From Actinomadura sp. NAK00032 (GTDB taxonomy: Bacteria; Actinomycetota; Actinomycetes; Streptosporangiales; Streptosporangiaceae): a DNA stretch of 64,000 nucleotides. The position numbers and the translations under genes are program-made. The stretch spans positions 6,882,001 to 6,946,000 of the forward strand of contig NZ_CP054932.1 of NCBI RefSeq assembly GCF_013364275.1. The letters are read 5' to 3'. This document shows positions 24,387 to 33,003 of the stretch, piece by piece. Each line of letters starts with the position of its first letter. The first letter of the stretch is position 1. A model generated the notes under the pieces. It did not search any database. It was not told the DNA's origin and saw nothing but the letters and a program-made list of their open reading frames with translations.

Positions 24387-26309
24387 TCAGACCACGGAGA
24401 GCGGCAGCAGCTTCTTGCCGGTGGGGCCGATCTGGATCTCGGTGCCCATCGTGGGGCACACGCCGCAGTCGTAGCAGGGCGTCCAGCGGCAGTCCTCGAC
24501 CTCGGTCTCGTCGACGGCGTCCTGCCAGTCCTGCCAGAGCCACTCGCGGTCGAGCCCGGCGTCGAGGTGGTCCCAGGGCAGGACCTCGACCTCGTCGCGC
24601 TCGCGGACGGTGTACCAGGCCAGGTCGACGGGCTCGCCGGCGAGGACCCGCTCGGCGCAGGACGTCCAGCGCTCGTAGGAGAAGTGCTCGCTCCAGCCGT
24701 CGAAGCGGCCGCCGTCCTCCCAGACGGCGCGGATGACCTTGCCGACCCGCCGGTCGCCGCGCGACAGCAGGCCCTCGACGATGGACGGCTGCCCGTCGTG
24801 GTAGCGCAGGCCGATGGCGCGGCCGTACTCCTTGTCGCCGCGCAGGGCGTCCTTGAGGGCGTGCAGGCGCCGGTCGACGGTCTCGTGGTCGCACTGCGCG
24901 GCCCACTGGAACGGCGTGTGCGGCTTGGGCACGAAACCGCCGATGGACACGGTGCAGCGGATGTCCTTGCGGCCGGTGGCCTCCCGCCCGGCCTGGATGA
25001 CGCGCTTGGCCATGCCGGCGATCGCGAGGACGTCCTCGTCCTCCTCGGTGGGGAGACCGCACATGAAGTACAGCTTCACCTGCCGCCAGCCGTTCTCGTA
25101 GGCGGTGCTGACGGTGCGGATCAGGTCGTCCTCGGTGACCATCTTGTTGATCACCTTGCGCATCCGCTCGGAGCCGCCCTCCGGCGCGAACGTCAGGCCG
25201 GAGCGCCGGCCGCCGCGGGAGAACTCGTTGGCGAGCGTGATGTTGAAGGCGTCCACCCGGGTGGACGGCAGCGACAGCGAGGTGTTGGTGCCCTGGTAGC
25301 GGTCGGCGAGGCCCTTGGCGACGTCGCCGATCTCGCTGTGGTCGGCGCTGGACAGGCTGAGCAGCCCGACCTCCTGGAAGCCGGACTCCCGCAGGCCCTG
25401 CTCCACCATGTTGCCGATCGTGGTGATCGACCGCTCCCGCACCGGGCGGGTGATCATCCCGGCCTGGCAGAACCGGCAGCCGCGGGTGCAGCCGCGGAAG
25501 ATCTCCACGCTGAACCGCTCGTGCACGGTCTCGGCGAGCGGGACGAGCGGCTTCTTCGGGTAGGGCCACTGGTCGAGGTCCATGACGGTGTGCTTCTCGA
25601 TCCGCCACGGGACGCCCGGCCGGTTCGGCGCGACCCGCTGGATGCGGCCGTCGGGCAGGTAGGTCACGTCGTAGAAGCGGGGCACGTACACGCCGCCGGT
25701 CGCGGCGAGCCGCATGAGCAGCTCGTCCCGCCCGCCGGGCGCGCCCTCGGTCTTCCACTCGCGGATGATCTCGGTGATGCCGAGCGCGATCTCCTCGCCG
25801 TCGCCGAGCACGGCGGCGTCGACGAAGTCGGCGATCGGCTCGGGGTTGAACGCCGCGTGCCCGCCCGCGATCACGATCGGGTGGCCGTCGGCGCGGTCGG
25901 CGGCCTCCAGCGGGACGCCGGCGAGGTCGAGCGCCGTGAGCAGGTTGGTGTAGCCGAGCTCGGTGGAGAACGACACGCCGAGCACGTCGAACGCGGCGAC
26001 CGGGCGGTGCGCGTCCACCGTGAACTGCGGGATGCCGTGCTCGCGCATGACGGCCTCCATGTCGGGCCAGACCGAGTAGGTCCGCTCCGCGAGCACGCCG
26101 TCGCGCTCGTTCAGGATCTCGTAGAGGATCTGGACGCCCTGGTTCGGCTGCCCGACCTCGTAGGCGTCGGGGTACATCAGCGCCCAGCGGACGTCCGCCT
26201 CGTCCCAGTCCTTGAGCTGGGAGTTCAGCTCGCCGCCAACGTACTGAATCGGCTTCTGCACGCTCGGGAGCAGCGGCTCCAGGCGCGGGAAGAGCGACTC
26301 GACCGGCAT
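24387..26309 (-). CDS. TIGR03960-family B12-binding-domain radical SAM protein
   Basis: A 640-residue protein. The N-terminal 220 residues resemble a cobalamin-binding-like domain (DVRWALMYPDAYEVGQPNQGVQILYEILNE). The radical SAM core carries the cluster motif FRGCTRGCRFCQAGM (CxxxCxxC). A C-terminal region has CRWTPCYDCGVCPTMG, a Cys-rich segment that could hold a second cluster. By family it works with the DUF2344 protein encoded after it. No substrate is known. The two genes are separated by 236 nt containing an AT-richer patch, so the DUF2344 gene may have its own promoter. Confidence 0.9.
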   Translation of the reverse strand: MPVESLFPRLEPLLPSVQKPIQYVGGELNSQLKDWDEADVRWALMYPDAYEVGQPNQGVQILYEILNERDGVLAERTYSVWPDMEAVMREHGIPQFTVDAHRPVAAFDVLGVSFSTELGYTNLLTALDLAGVPLEAADRADGHPIVIAGGHAAFNPEPIADFVDAAVLGDGEEIALGITEIIREWKTEGAPGGRDELLMRLAATGGVYVPRFYDVTYLPDGRIQRVAPNRPGVPWRIEKHTVMDLDQWPYPKKPLVPLAETVHERFSVEIFRGCTRGCRFCQAGMITRPVRERSITTIGNMVEQGLRESGFQEVGLLSLSSADHSEIGDVAKGLADRYQGTNTSLSLPSTRVDAFNITLANEFSRGGRRSGLTFAPEGGSERMRKVINKMVTEDDLIRTVSTAYENGWRQVKLYFMCGLPTEEDEDVLAIAGMAKRVIQAGREATGRKDIRCTVSIGGFVPKPHTPFQWAAQCDHETVDRRLHALKDALRGDKEYGRAIGLRYHDGQPSIVEGLLSRGDRRVGKVIRAVWEDGGRFDGWSEHFSYERWTSCAERVLAGEPVDLAWYTVRERDEVEVLPWDHLDAGLDREWLWQDWQDAVDETEVEDCRWTPCYDCGVCPTMGTEIQIGPTGKKLLPLSVV

Positions 26310-26370
26310 GACGGAATCCTCCGTGCTGGGGACGTGGGGATGAGCGTCCAGCCTACGCGGTGGCGGCCGG

Positions 26371-27555
26371 CTAATCGAACGCGCGGCGGCGCACGTGGAC
26401 CGCCTGCAGCAGCCCGAAGGCGATCATGTTGGCGAAGGTGGCGGAGCCGCCGTAGGACACGAACGGCAGCGGCAGCCCGGTGATCGGCATGATCCCGATC
26501 GTCATCCCGATGTTCTCGAACGCCTGGAACCCGAGCCAGCACACGACGCCGGTCGCCACGAGCGTGCCGAACAGGTCGGCGGCCTGGGTGGCGATGCGCA
26601 GCCCGCGCCACAGCACCACGCCGAGCAGCGCGACGATGATCGCGGCGCCGACGAAGCCGAGCTCCTCCCCCGCGACCGTGAAGATGAAGTCGGTCTGCTG
26701 CTCGGGGACGAAGTGGCCGCCGGTCTGCTCGCCGTGGAACAGGCCCTTGCCGAACACGCCGCCCGACCCGATCGCGATCCGGGCCTGCTGGGCGTTGTAG
26801 CCGGCGCCGCGCGGGTCGGCCTCGGGGTTCAGGAAGGCGGTGAACCGGTCGATCTGGTAGTCCTCCAGCAGCCCGAAGAAGAACACGGCGACGGCCGCGG
26901 CGAGCCCGCCGCCGACGAGCCCGAACAGCCAGCGCTTCTGCGCCCCGGAGATCGCCAGCATGCCGAGCACGACCGCGATGAACACCAGCGTGGTGCCGAG
27001 GTCCGGCTGGAGCATGATCAGCACCCCGGGCACCCCGGCGAGGACGAGCGCGAGCAGCACGTCCCGGCGGCCCGGGCCGATCTCGCCGTCCCGCGGCTCG
27101 CCGAGGATCATCGCGAGCAGCACCACGAGCCCGACCTTCGCGAACTCCGACGGCTGCACCTGGAACCCGCCGCCGAGCACGATCCACGAGTGCGACCCGT
27201 TGATCGTCGAGCCGAGCGGGGTCAGCACGACGAGCAGCCCGACGCACGCCACCCCGTACAGGATGGGGACGTAGGCGCGCAGGAGCCGGTAGTCCAGGAC
27301 GGTGACGACGCCGCCGAGCACGAACCCGATGAGCAGGTTCAGCACGTGCCGCTTGAGGAAGCTCTCGGGGTCCTTGCCCTGCTCGGTGAGCAGGTGGAAC
27401 GTCGCCGAGCGCACCAGCAGCGCGCCCACCAGCGACAGCGCGAGCACGGCGACGAACAGCGGCCAGTCGAGCCGGCGCAGCCCGGCCACGCGGGCCTGCC
27501 ACGTCCGCCGCGCCGCGTACGCCTCGACGCTCCCGACGCCGGAACCGGTGATCAC
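26371..27555 (-). CDS. rodA: RodA, SEDS peptidoglycan glycosyltransferase
   Basis: A 394-residue polytopic membrane protein of the RodA/FtsW/SpoVE family. It polymerises lipid II during cell-wall elongation together with the class B PBP encoded before it. Hallmarks are VVTVLDYRLLRAYVPILYGVACVGLL, LGGGFQVQPSEFAKVGLVVLLA, LQPDLGTTLVFIAVVLGML, FGKGLFHGEQTGGHFVPEQQTDFIFTVAGEELGFVGA and the C-terminal PLPFVSYGGSATFANMIAFGLL. The GTG start at 27555 overlaps the PBP2 stop (GTGA), so the two are translationally coupled. Confidence 0.96.
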   Translation of the reverse strand: MITGSGVGSVEAYAARRTWQARVAGLRRLDWPLFVAVLALSLVGALLVRSATFHLLTEQGKDPESFLKRHVLNLLIGFVLGGVVTVLDYRLLRAYVPILYGVACVGLLVVLTPLGSTINGSHSWIVLGGGFQVQPSEFAKVGLVVLLAMILGEPRDGEIGPGRRDVLLALVLAGVPGVLIMLQPDLGTTLVFIAVVLGMLAISGAQKRWLFGLVGGGLAAAVAVFFFGLLEDYQIDRFTAFLNPEADPRGAGYNAQQARIAIGSGGVFGKGLFHGEQTGGHFVPEQQTDFIFTVAGEELGFVGAAIIVALLGVVLWRGLRIATQAADLFGTLVATGVVCWLGFQAFENIGMTIGIMPITGLPLPFVSYGGSATFANMIAFGLLQAVHVRRRAFD

Positions 27556-29624
27556 GGGGCGGCTCCCGAGCCCGGCGTCTTCGGCAGCTCGGACGGGAGC
27601 TTGCCGTCCTTGAGCAGCGGCTTCCTGTCCTTCGTCCCGTACATGGCCTCCCAGATCTCCCGGACGGCCGGGGCGGACGTCGAGGCGCCGAAGCCACCCT
27701 GCGAGACCATCGCGACGACCGCGAAGCGCGGGTCCTTCACCGGGCCGAACGAGGCGAACCAGGAGGAGTCCTGCTTGCCGTAGACCTCCGCGGTACCGGT
27801 CTTGCCGCCCACGTCGACGCGCTTGAAGTCGAACCCGTTGAACGCGCCCGCCGCGGTGCCCTCCTTGGTCACGTCGCCGAGCGCCGCGCGGATGTACTTC
27901 AGCACCTTGGTGTCGACCGGCAGCCTCTCCGGCTCCGGGGCCTCGATCCGGCGGACGACCGTGCCGTCCGGCCGCACGACCGCGACCCCGAGCCGCGGCA
28001 CCACCAGCTTGCCGCCGTTGGCGACCGCCGCGTACGCGCGGACCAGTTGCAGCGGCGTCACCAGGACGTTGCCCTGGCCGACCGAGAAGTTCGCCGCGTC
28101 ACCGGGGCGCCACACGTATCCCTCGGTGCAGTTCTCCGTCGCGACCGCCTTGAGGTAGGCGGCGCGCGCCGGGTCGGTCTTCGCGACCTGGGGGTAGCCC
28201 TCCTTGGCGCCCTTGCAGTTGGCGGCCTTGGTGGCCTCCCAGTAGTCCTTCTTCCACTTGCGGTCCGGGATGCGGCCGCTGCTCTCGCTGGGCAGGTCGA
28301 TGCCGGTCCTGGTCCCGAAGCCGTACTCGCGGGCCATGTCCACCATCGAGTCGGTGACGTTCTTCTTCGGGTGCATGCCGCCGTCGCGCTGCCACTCCAG
28401 GTAGGCGAACCGGTAGAAGATCGTGTCGCACGACTTCACCAGCGCGGTGTGCAGCGTCATCGGGCCGTACCCGGTGCCTCCGGCGTTGGTGAACGGGCGG
28501 TTGCCGACGTTGTAGGAGCCGGGGCACGGGTAGATGCCCTTCAGGCTGGCCCCCTCCTTCACGGCGGCGGCCACCGAGGAGATCTTGAACGTGGAGCCGG
28601 GCGCGAACTGCCCCTGGGTGACCCGGGAGATCAGCGGCTCGCCGTTCTTCTTGCCGAGCAGCGCGTCGTACTTCTCCTGCGAGATGCCGCCGGTCCAGAT
28701 CGACGGGTCGTAGGTCGGGTAGCTGGCCATCGCGACCATCCGGCCGGTGCGGACGTCCATCACGACCGCGGCGCCGGCGTCGGCCGGGTGGCCGCCCTTG
28801 CGCGCGTTGTCGATCGCGTGCTTGAGCGCCTTCTCGGCCGCGCCCTGCACCCCGGCGTCGATGCTGGTGACGAGGTTGTTGCCGGCCACCGCCGGCTGCT
28901 CCTCGGCGAGGCCGGTGACGCGCCCCTGGCTGTCGACGAGGACCCGGCGGTACCCGGGCTCGCCGCGCAGCACCGCGTCGTACTGCGCCTCCAGCCCGGC
29001 GCGCCCGACGAGGTCGACGCCGCTGTACCCGGTGACCTTCAGGCCCTTGCGCTTGTCCAGCTCCTCCTGCGTGACGGGCTGGAGGTAGCCGAGGACCTGC
29101 GCGGCGCTCGCCCCGTCCGGCTCCGGGTACTCGCGGACGGCCTGGATCTGCGCGGTGACGCCGGGGAAGTCCTCCTGCCGCTCCATGATCTGGAGGGCGC
29201 GCTTGGGGTCGACGTGGTCCTCGACGGGGATCGGCTGGTACGGGGAGCCGGGCCAGCACGGCCGCTTGACGTTCGGCGCGCACAGCCGGATCCGCTTGGA
29301 CATCTCGTCGTAGCTGGTGCCGAGGACGGCGGCGAGCCGCTTCAGGACGGCCTCGCCGCCGTCCTCCTGCCGCGACAGCGTGGTGCGGTTGACCGACACG
29401 ACGAGCGCGCTGCGGTTGCGGACGAGCGGCTTGCCCCGGTCGTCCATGATCACGCCGCGGACGGCGGGGACGACGATGTCGCGGGTGCGGTTCTGGGCGG
29501 CGATGCCCTGGTAGTGCTCGCCTTCCAGCACCTGGAGCGTCCACATGCGTCCGACCAGGACGAGCAGCAGCGCGCCGACGAGCACGTACAGGACGACGAG
29601 GCGGAAGTGGGTCCTGGGGTTCAC
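27552..29624 (-). CDS. mrdA: Penicillin-binding protein 2 (elongasome transpeptidase)
   Basis: A 690-residue class B PBP. An N-terminal membrane anchor (FRLVVLYVLVGALLLVLVGRMW) is followed by the dimerisation domain (NRTRDIVVPAVRGVIMDDRGKPLVRN) and the transpeptidase domain. The active Ser is in QGQFAPGSTFKIS (SxxK), then SCD in place of SxN, then GGKTGTAEV (KTG). It cross-links peptidoglycan in lateral growth or, in filamentous actinomycetes, in the spore wall. The GTG start at 29624 overlaps the mreD stop. It sits in the mreC-mreD-mrdA-rodA operon. Confidence 0.95.
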   Translation of the reverse strand: MNPRTHFRLVVLYVLVGALLLVLVGRMWTLQVLEGEHYQGIAAQNRTRDIVVPAVRGVIMDDRGKPLVRNRSALVVSVNRTTLSRQEDGGEAVLKRLAAVLGTSYDEMSKRIRLCAPNVKRPCWPGSPYQPIPVEDHVDPKRALQIMERQEDFPGVTAQIQAVREYPEPDGASAAQVLGYLQPVTQEELDKRKGLKVTGYSGVDLVGRAGLEAQYDAVLRGEPGYRRVLVDSQGRVTGLAEEQPAVAGNNLVTSIDAGVQGAAEKALKHAIDNARKGGHPADAGAAVVMDVRTGRMVAMASYPTYDPSIWTGGISQEKYDALLGKKNGEPLISRVTQGQFAPGSTFKISSVAAAVKEGASLKGIYPCPGSYNVGNRPFTNAGGTGYGPMTLHTALVKSCDTIFYRFAYLEWQRDGGMHPKKNVTDSMVDMAREYGFGTRTGIDLPSESSGRIPDRKWKKDYWEATKAANCKGAKEGYPQVAKTDPARAAYLKAVATENCTEGYVWRPGDAANFSVGQGNVLVTPLQLVRAYAAVANGGKLVVPRLGVAVVRPDGTVVRRIEAPEPERLPVDTKVLKYIRAALGDVTKEGTAAGAFNGFDFKRVDVGGKTGTAEVYGKQDSSWFASFGPVKDPRFAVVAMVSQGGFGASTSAPAVREIWEAMYGTKDRKPLLKDGKLPSELPKTPGSGAAP

Positions 29625-30220
29625 AGGGCCCCGCCCCGCCCGGACATCGCGCGGTACCGGGCGGCGGGCACGGCGAGGCCGTCGCCGCGCGACCGCTCGC
29701 CGCTCTCGTAGCGCCGGGTGGCGCGCAGCACCGCCCAGACGACGAACGGACTGGCGATGATGTCGTACAGGACCTGCAGCGGCACCATCCGCGACACGGT
29801 CCCCCACTCGGCGCGCGGGTCGCCGAGGATCATCCCGGTGGCCGCGTACAGCACGGTCCCGGCGAGGGCGCCCGCGGCGACGGCGAAGAACGGGACGACG
29901 GACTGGCGGTCCATCTCGGCGGACGCGACGCCGCACAGGTAGCCGATGAGGCAGTAGACGAGCGCGTAGCGGCCGATGGTGTGGTCGGCGGGCGGGATGA
30001 TGTCGGCGGCGAGGCCGGCCAGGAACCCGGTGACCATGCCGGTCATCGACCCGGCGACGAGCGCCAGCGCCACGACGGCCAGCAGCACCAGGTCGGGCTG
30101 CACGCCGCCGGGCAGCGGCAGCCGGTTCGCCACCGACACCTGCAGGATCAGCGTCACGGCGATCACCACCGCGGCCACCGCGCTGCGGCCGGCCGGCGAC
30201 GCCTCGGGTGGGTTCAGCAA
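29621..30220 (-). CDS. mreD: Rod-shape/spore-wall membrane protein MreD
   Basis: A 199-residue protein with five or six predicted membrane helices (AVAAVVIAVTLILQV, LVLLAVVALALVAGS, YALVYCLIGYLCGVA, FFAVAAGALAGTVLYAATG, LYDIIASPFVVWAVL). It lies between mreC and the PBP2 gene, which identifies it. The likely start is a TTG at 30220, three nt after the mreC stop region, with GGGGGAC upstream. The C-terminal 30 residues are basic and Gly-rich. Confidence 0.9.
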   Translation of the reverse strand: MLNPPEASPAGRSAVAAVVIAVTLILQVSVANRLPLPGGVQPDLVLLAVVALALVAGSMTGMVTGFLAGLAADIIPPADHTIGRYALVYCLIGYLCGVASAEMDRQSVVPFFAVAAGALAGTVLYAATGMILGDPRAEWGTVSRMVPLQVLYDIIASPFVVWAVLRATRRYESGERSRGDGLAVPAARYRAMSGRGGAL

Positions 30221-30223
30221 CGT

Positions 30224-31231
30224 TCAGTCCCCCGCGCTCGGTTCTGTGGACGGGCTCGCGGAGCCGCTCGGCCGCGCGTCGCCGCTCTCGCGCGCCTTGG
30301 GGCTCTTGGTCGCCTTCGGGCTCTTGCTGGGGGCAGGGGTGGCCGGCGGTTTCGGCTTGGGCGGGAGCACGGCGTCCCGCGGGTCGGTCTTCGGCGGGGC
30401 GACCACGACGGCGACGACGTCCAGGCTGGTGAACTTCACGAACGGCCGGACGTAGGCGGTGCGGGTCAGCCCGCTGGTGGACTTCTCGATGCGGGCGACC
30501 TCGCCGATCGGGACGCCGGGCACGTACGGGCGCTGGCCCTGCGACCCGAGCGTCACGATCCGCTGGCCGACGTGGATCGGCGCGGCGGCGTCCAGCAGTT
30601 GGAAGCGCAGCGGCGTGGCGCCGCCTCCGCCGAGGCCGCGGCGGCCCCGGCCCTGGGTGATGCCGATCTCCTTGGACGCCTCCAGCCGGGAGCCGATGGA
30701 GGAGGTCTGGTCGGTGGCGAGCAGCACGGTCGAGGTCGCGGGCCCGACCCGGGTGACGCGGCCGACGAGCCCGGCGGCGCTGATCACGGTCATGTCGGGC
30801 TTGATGCCGCTGCGGCCGCCGACGTCGATGGTGACGGTGTCCTCGAAGCCCTGCCCGGCGGAGATCACCTGCGCGGCGTGGATCGTGTAGCCGCCCATCC
30901 CGGCGGTGCCGAGCAGCTTCTGCAGCTGCGCGGACCGCTCCTTGTCGAGCTTGGCGGAGCGCAGCTGCTCGCGCAGCCGCTGGTTCTGCCGCGCCAGCTC
31001 GTCGGCGCGGTGCCGCTCGCCGGGCGCGTCGGTGATCGTGTCGAAGGTGTCGCCCACCGGGCGGACGACGGCCGCGGACGCGCGCTCGACCGGGCCGAAC
31101 ACGCTCGCGCCCAGGTCGCGCAGCCCGCGCAGCGGCGAATGCGCGCCGCCGCGGTAGTCCACGGTGATCATCGTGAGCGCCACGACGAGCAGCCCGCCGA
31201 GCACCATGCGGGTGCGCCGGGTGTCCTTCAC
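30224..31231 (-). CDS. mreC: Cell-shape protein MreC
   Basis: A 335-residue protein. A short cytoplasmic start leads to one membrane helix (MVLGGLLVVALTMITV), then a coiled coil (RADELARQNQRLREQLRSAKLDKERSAQLQKLL). The beta-barrel MreC domain follows (VISAGQGFEDTVTIDVGGRSGIKPDMTVISAAGLVGRVTRVGP). The last 60 residues are Pro/Lys/Ser-rich. It scaffolds PBP2/RodA from the extracytoplasmic side. The start is GTG at 31231. It lies 83 nt after mreB, in the same direction. Confidence 0.94.
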   Translation of the reverse strand: MKDTRRTRMVLGGLLVVALTMITVDYRGGAHSPLRGLRDLGASVFGPVERASAAVVRPVGDTFDTITDAPGERHRADELARQNQRLREQLRSAKLDKERSAQLQKLLGTAGMGGYTIHAAQVISAGQGFEDTVTIDVGGRSGIKPDMTVISAAGLVGRVTRVGPATSTVLLATDQTSSIGSRLEASKEIGITQGRGRRGLGGGGATPLRFQLLDAAAPIHVGQRIVTLGSQGQRPYVPGVPIGEVARIEKSTSGLTRTAYVRPFVKFTSLDVVAVVVAPPKTDPRDAVLPPKPKPPATPAPSKSPKATKSPKARESGDARPSGSASPSTEPSAGD

Positions 31232-31275
31232 GCACCGACCTCCGGTTTCCTCAGTCCCCCGGGTGCACTGCCTGT

Positions 31276-31312
31276 GGCGGGCGGACCCGTCCTACGGCGG
31301 GCGGACCCGTCC
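31276..31312. repeat. Two-copy direct repeat after mreB
   Basis: ggcgggcggacccgtcc occurs at 31276-31292 and again at 31296-31312, with a 20-bp period, immediately beyond the mreB stop codon. Confidence 0.8.
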
Positions 31313-31314
31313 GA

Positions 31315-32349
31315 TCAATGCCGCGGCTCCGGCACGAGGACCTGGCGGAGCGACTCGAAGTCCTCCACGCACTTGCCGGTGCCGAGCACCACCGAGTCGA
31401 GCGGGTTGTCCACCAGGTGGATGGGCATCCCGGTCTCCTCGCGGAGCCGCTCGTCGAGGTTCTTCAGCAGCGCGCCGCCGCCGGTGAGCGCGATCCCGCG
31501 GTCCATGATGTCGCCCGACAGCTCGGGCGGGCACTTGTCCAGCGTGGTCTTCACCGCGTCCACCACGGCGTTGACCGGTTCCTCGATCGCCCGCCGCACC
31601 TCTTCGGCGGAGATCACGACGGTCTTCGGCAGCCCGCTCACGAGGTCGCGGCCCCGGATCTCGGCGTGCGGCTCCTCGTCGCCGCCGGGATAGGCCGAGC
31701 CGATGGCCATCTTGATCTCCTCGGCGGTCCGTTCCCCGAGCATCAGCGAGTATTCCTTCTTGGAGAAGGAGATCACCGCCTGGTCGAGTTCGTCGCCGCC
31801 GACGCGGACGGACTGGCTGGTGACGATGCCGCCGAGCGAGATGATCGCGACCTCGGTGGTGCCGCCCCCTATGTCGACGACCATGTTGCCGGTCGGCTCG
31901 TAGACGGGCAGCCCGGCGCCGATCGCGGCGGCCATCGGCTCCTCGATGATGTACACGCGGCGGGCGCCGGCCTGGTAGCCGGCCTCCTTCACCGCGCGCT
32001 GCTCCACGCCGGTGATCCCGCTCGGCACGGCCACCACGATCCGCGGCTTGGCGAAGTGCCGACGCTTGTGGACCTTCTGGATGAAGTAGCGCAGCATGCG
32101 CTCGGTGACGTCGAAGTCGGCGATGACGCCGTCCTTCAGCGGGCGGACGGCCACGATGTTGCCGGGCGTGCGGCCGATCATCCGCTTCGCCTCGATGCCC
32201 ACCGCGACGATCTTTCCGGTGTTGGTATTGATCGCCACCACGGAGGGTTCGTTCAGGACGATGCCACGCCCGCGCACGTACACCAGTGTGTTGGCGGTAC
32301 CAAGATCGACGGCCATGTCCCGGCCAAGAAACGACAGCTTGTTACCCAT
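31315..32349 (-). CDS. mreB: Actin-like cell-shape protein MreB
   Basis: A 344-residue bacterial actin, full length. Phosphate-binding loops AVDLGTANTLVYVRG and VVDIGGGTTEVAIISLGG, and the adenosine motif ALTGGGALLKNLDERL, are intact. In rod-shaped bacteria MreB guides lateral wall synthesis; in streptomycetes it is mainly a spore-wall factor. The ATG at 32349 gives the usual MGNKLSFLGRDMAVDLGTANT start. A candidate -10 CTATAC (32383-32388 on the minus strand) lies inside the possible longer N-terminus, which argues against the upstream ATG at 32400. Confidence 0.97.
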   Translation of the reverse strand: MGNKLSFLGRDMAVDLGTANTLVYVRGRGIVLNEPSVVAINTNTGKIVAVGIEAKRMIGRTPGNIVAVRPLKDGVIADFDVTERMLRYFIQKVHKRRHFAKPRIVVAVPSGITGVEQRAVKEAGYQAGARRVYIIEEPMAAAIGAGLPVYEPTGNMVVDIGGGTTEVAIISLGGIVTSQSVRVGGDELDQAVISFSKKEYSLMLGERTAEEIKMAIGSAYPGGDEEPHAEIRGRDLVSGLPKTVVISAEEVRRAIEEPVNAVVDAVKTTLDKCPPELSGDIMDRGIALTGGGALLKNLDERLREETGMPIHLVDNPLDSVVLGTGKCVEDFESLRQVLVPEPRH

Positions 32350-32493
32350 GAAGAAAGGGAGCCCTTCATGATTGACGGGCGTGTATAGCGGCGCGTCCAT
32401 CGTAACGTGCGCCCCCGTCCGCGGGCAGTCACCCCGCCGCCGCGCGTCGCGGAAAAAACGCGTCCTGACCAGCTCGGTTTTCGCTAAAGAAGA

Positions 32494-32518
32494 CGCGGGC
32501 CGGAAGATCCGGCCCGCG
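32494..32518 (-). terminator. Terminator downstream of ndk
   Basis: On the minus strand an 11-bp stem, arm CGCGGGCCGGA, with a 3-nt loop, followed by TCTTCTTTAGC. It lies 28 nt after the ndk stop and separates ndk from the mre operon. Confidence 0.85.
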
Positions 32519-32545
32519 CTCGAACGGCGCCCTCGCGGGCGCGTG

Positions 32546-32956
32546 TCACCCGAGTTCGGGGAAGAAGAGCTTGATCTCCCGCTCGGCGGAGTAGGTGGAG
32601 TCGGAGCCGTGCACGATGTTCGCGCCGATCTCCAGGGCGAAGTCGCCGCGGATGGTGCCGGGGGTGGCGCTGACCGGGTCGGTGGCGCCGGCCAGCGAGC
32701 GGAACGCCTCGATCGCGCGGTGGCCTTCGACGACCATGGCGACGAGCGGGCCGCCGGTGATGAACTCGACCAGCTCGCCGAAGAACGGCTTGCTCGCGTG
32801 CTCCTCATAGTGGGACTCGGCGGTCTCTCGGGCGAGGGTGCGCAGTTCCAGCGCGACGAGCTTCAGGCCCTTGCGCTCGATCCGGGAGATGACCTCGCCG
32901 ACGACCCCGCGGCGGACGCCGTCGGGCTTGACCAGGACGAGAGTGCGCTCGGACAC
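32546..32956 (-). CDS. ndk: Nucleoside-diphosphate kinase
   Basis: A 136-residue enzyme, the normal length, that balances NTP pools by a phospho-His ping-pong. The start MSERTLVLVKPDGVRRGVVGEVISRIERKG and the active-site His116 in GANIVHGSDS are diagnostic. The start is GTG at 32956. It lies between the MFS gene and the mre operon with its own terminator. In M. tuberculosis the same neighbours (folC, DUF4233) are directly adjacent, so the MFS gene is an insertion. Confidence 0.98.
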   Translation of the reverse strand: MSERTLVLVKPDGVRRGVVGEVISRIERKGLKLVALELRTLARETAESHYEEHASKPFFGELVEFITGGPLVAMVVEGHRAIEAFRSLAGATDPVSATPGTIRGDFALEIGANIVHGSDSTYSAEREIKLFFPELG

Positions 32957-33003
32957 GAGTGGTTCTCCTTGCGGAATTTTCGGTTTCGGTAAGCGCGCGA
33001 ATA

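Noticed and set aside
27552..31235. A single 1227-residue minus-strand frame spanning mreC, mreD and PBP2
   Set aside because: Only its PBP2 part is genuine. mreC and mreD are read in other frames with family motifs and overlapping start/stop codons.
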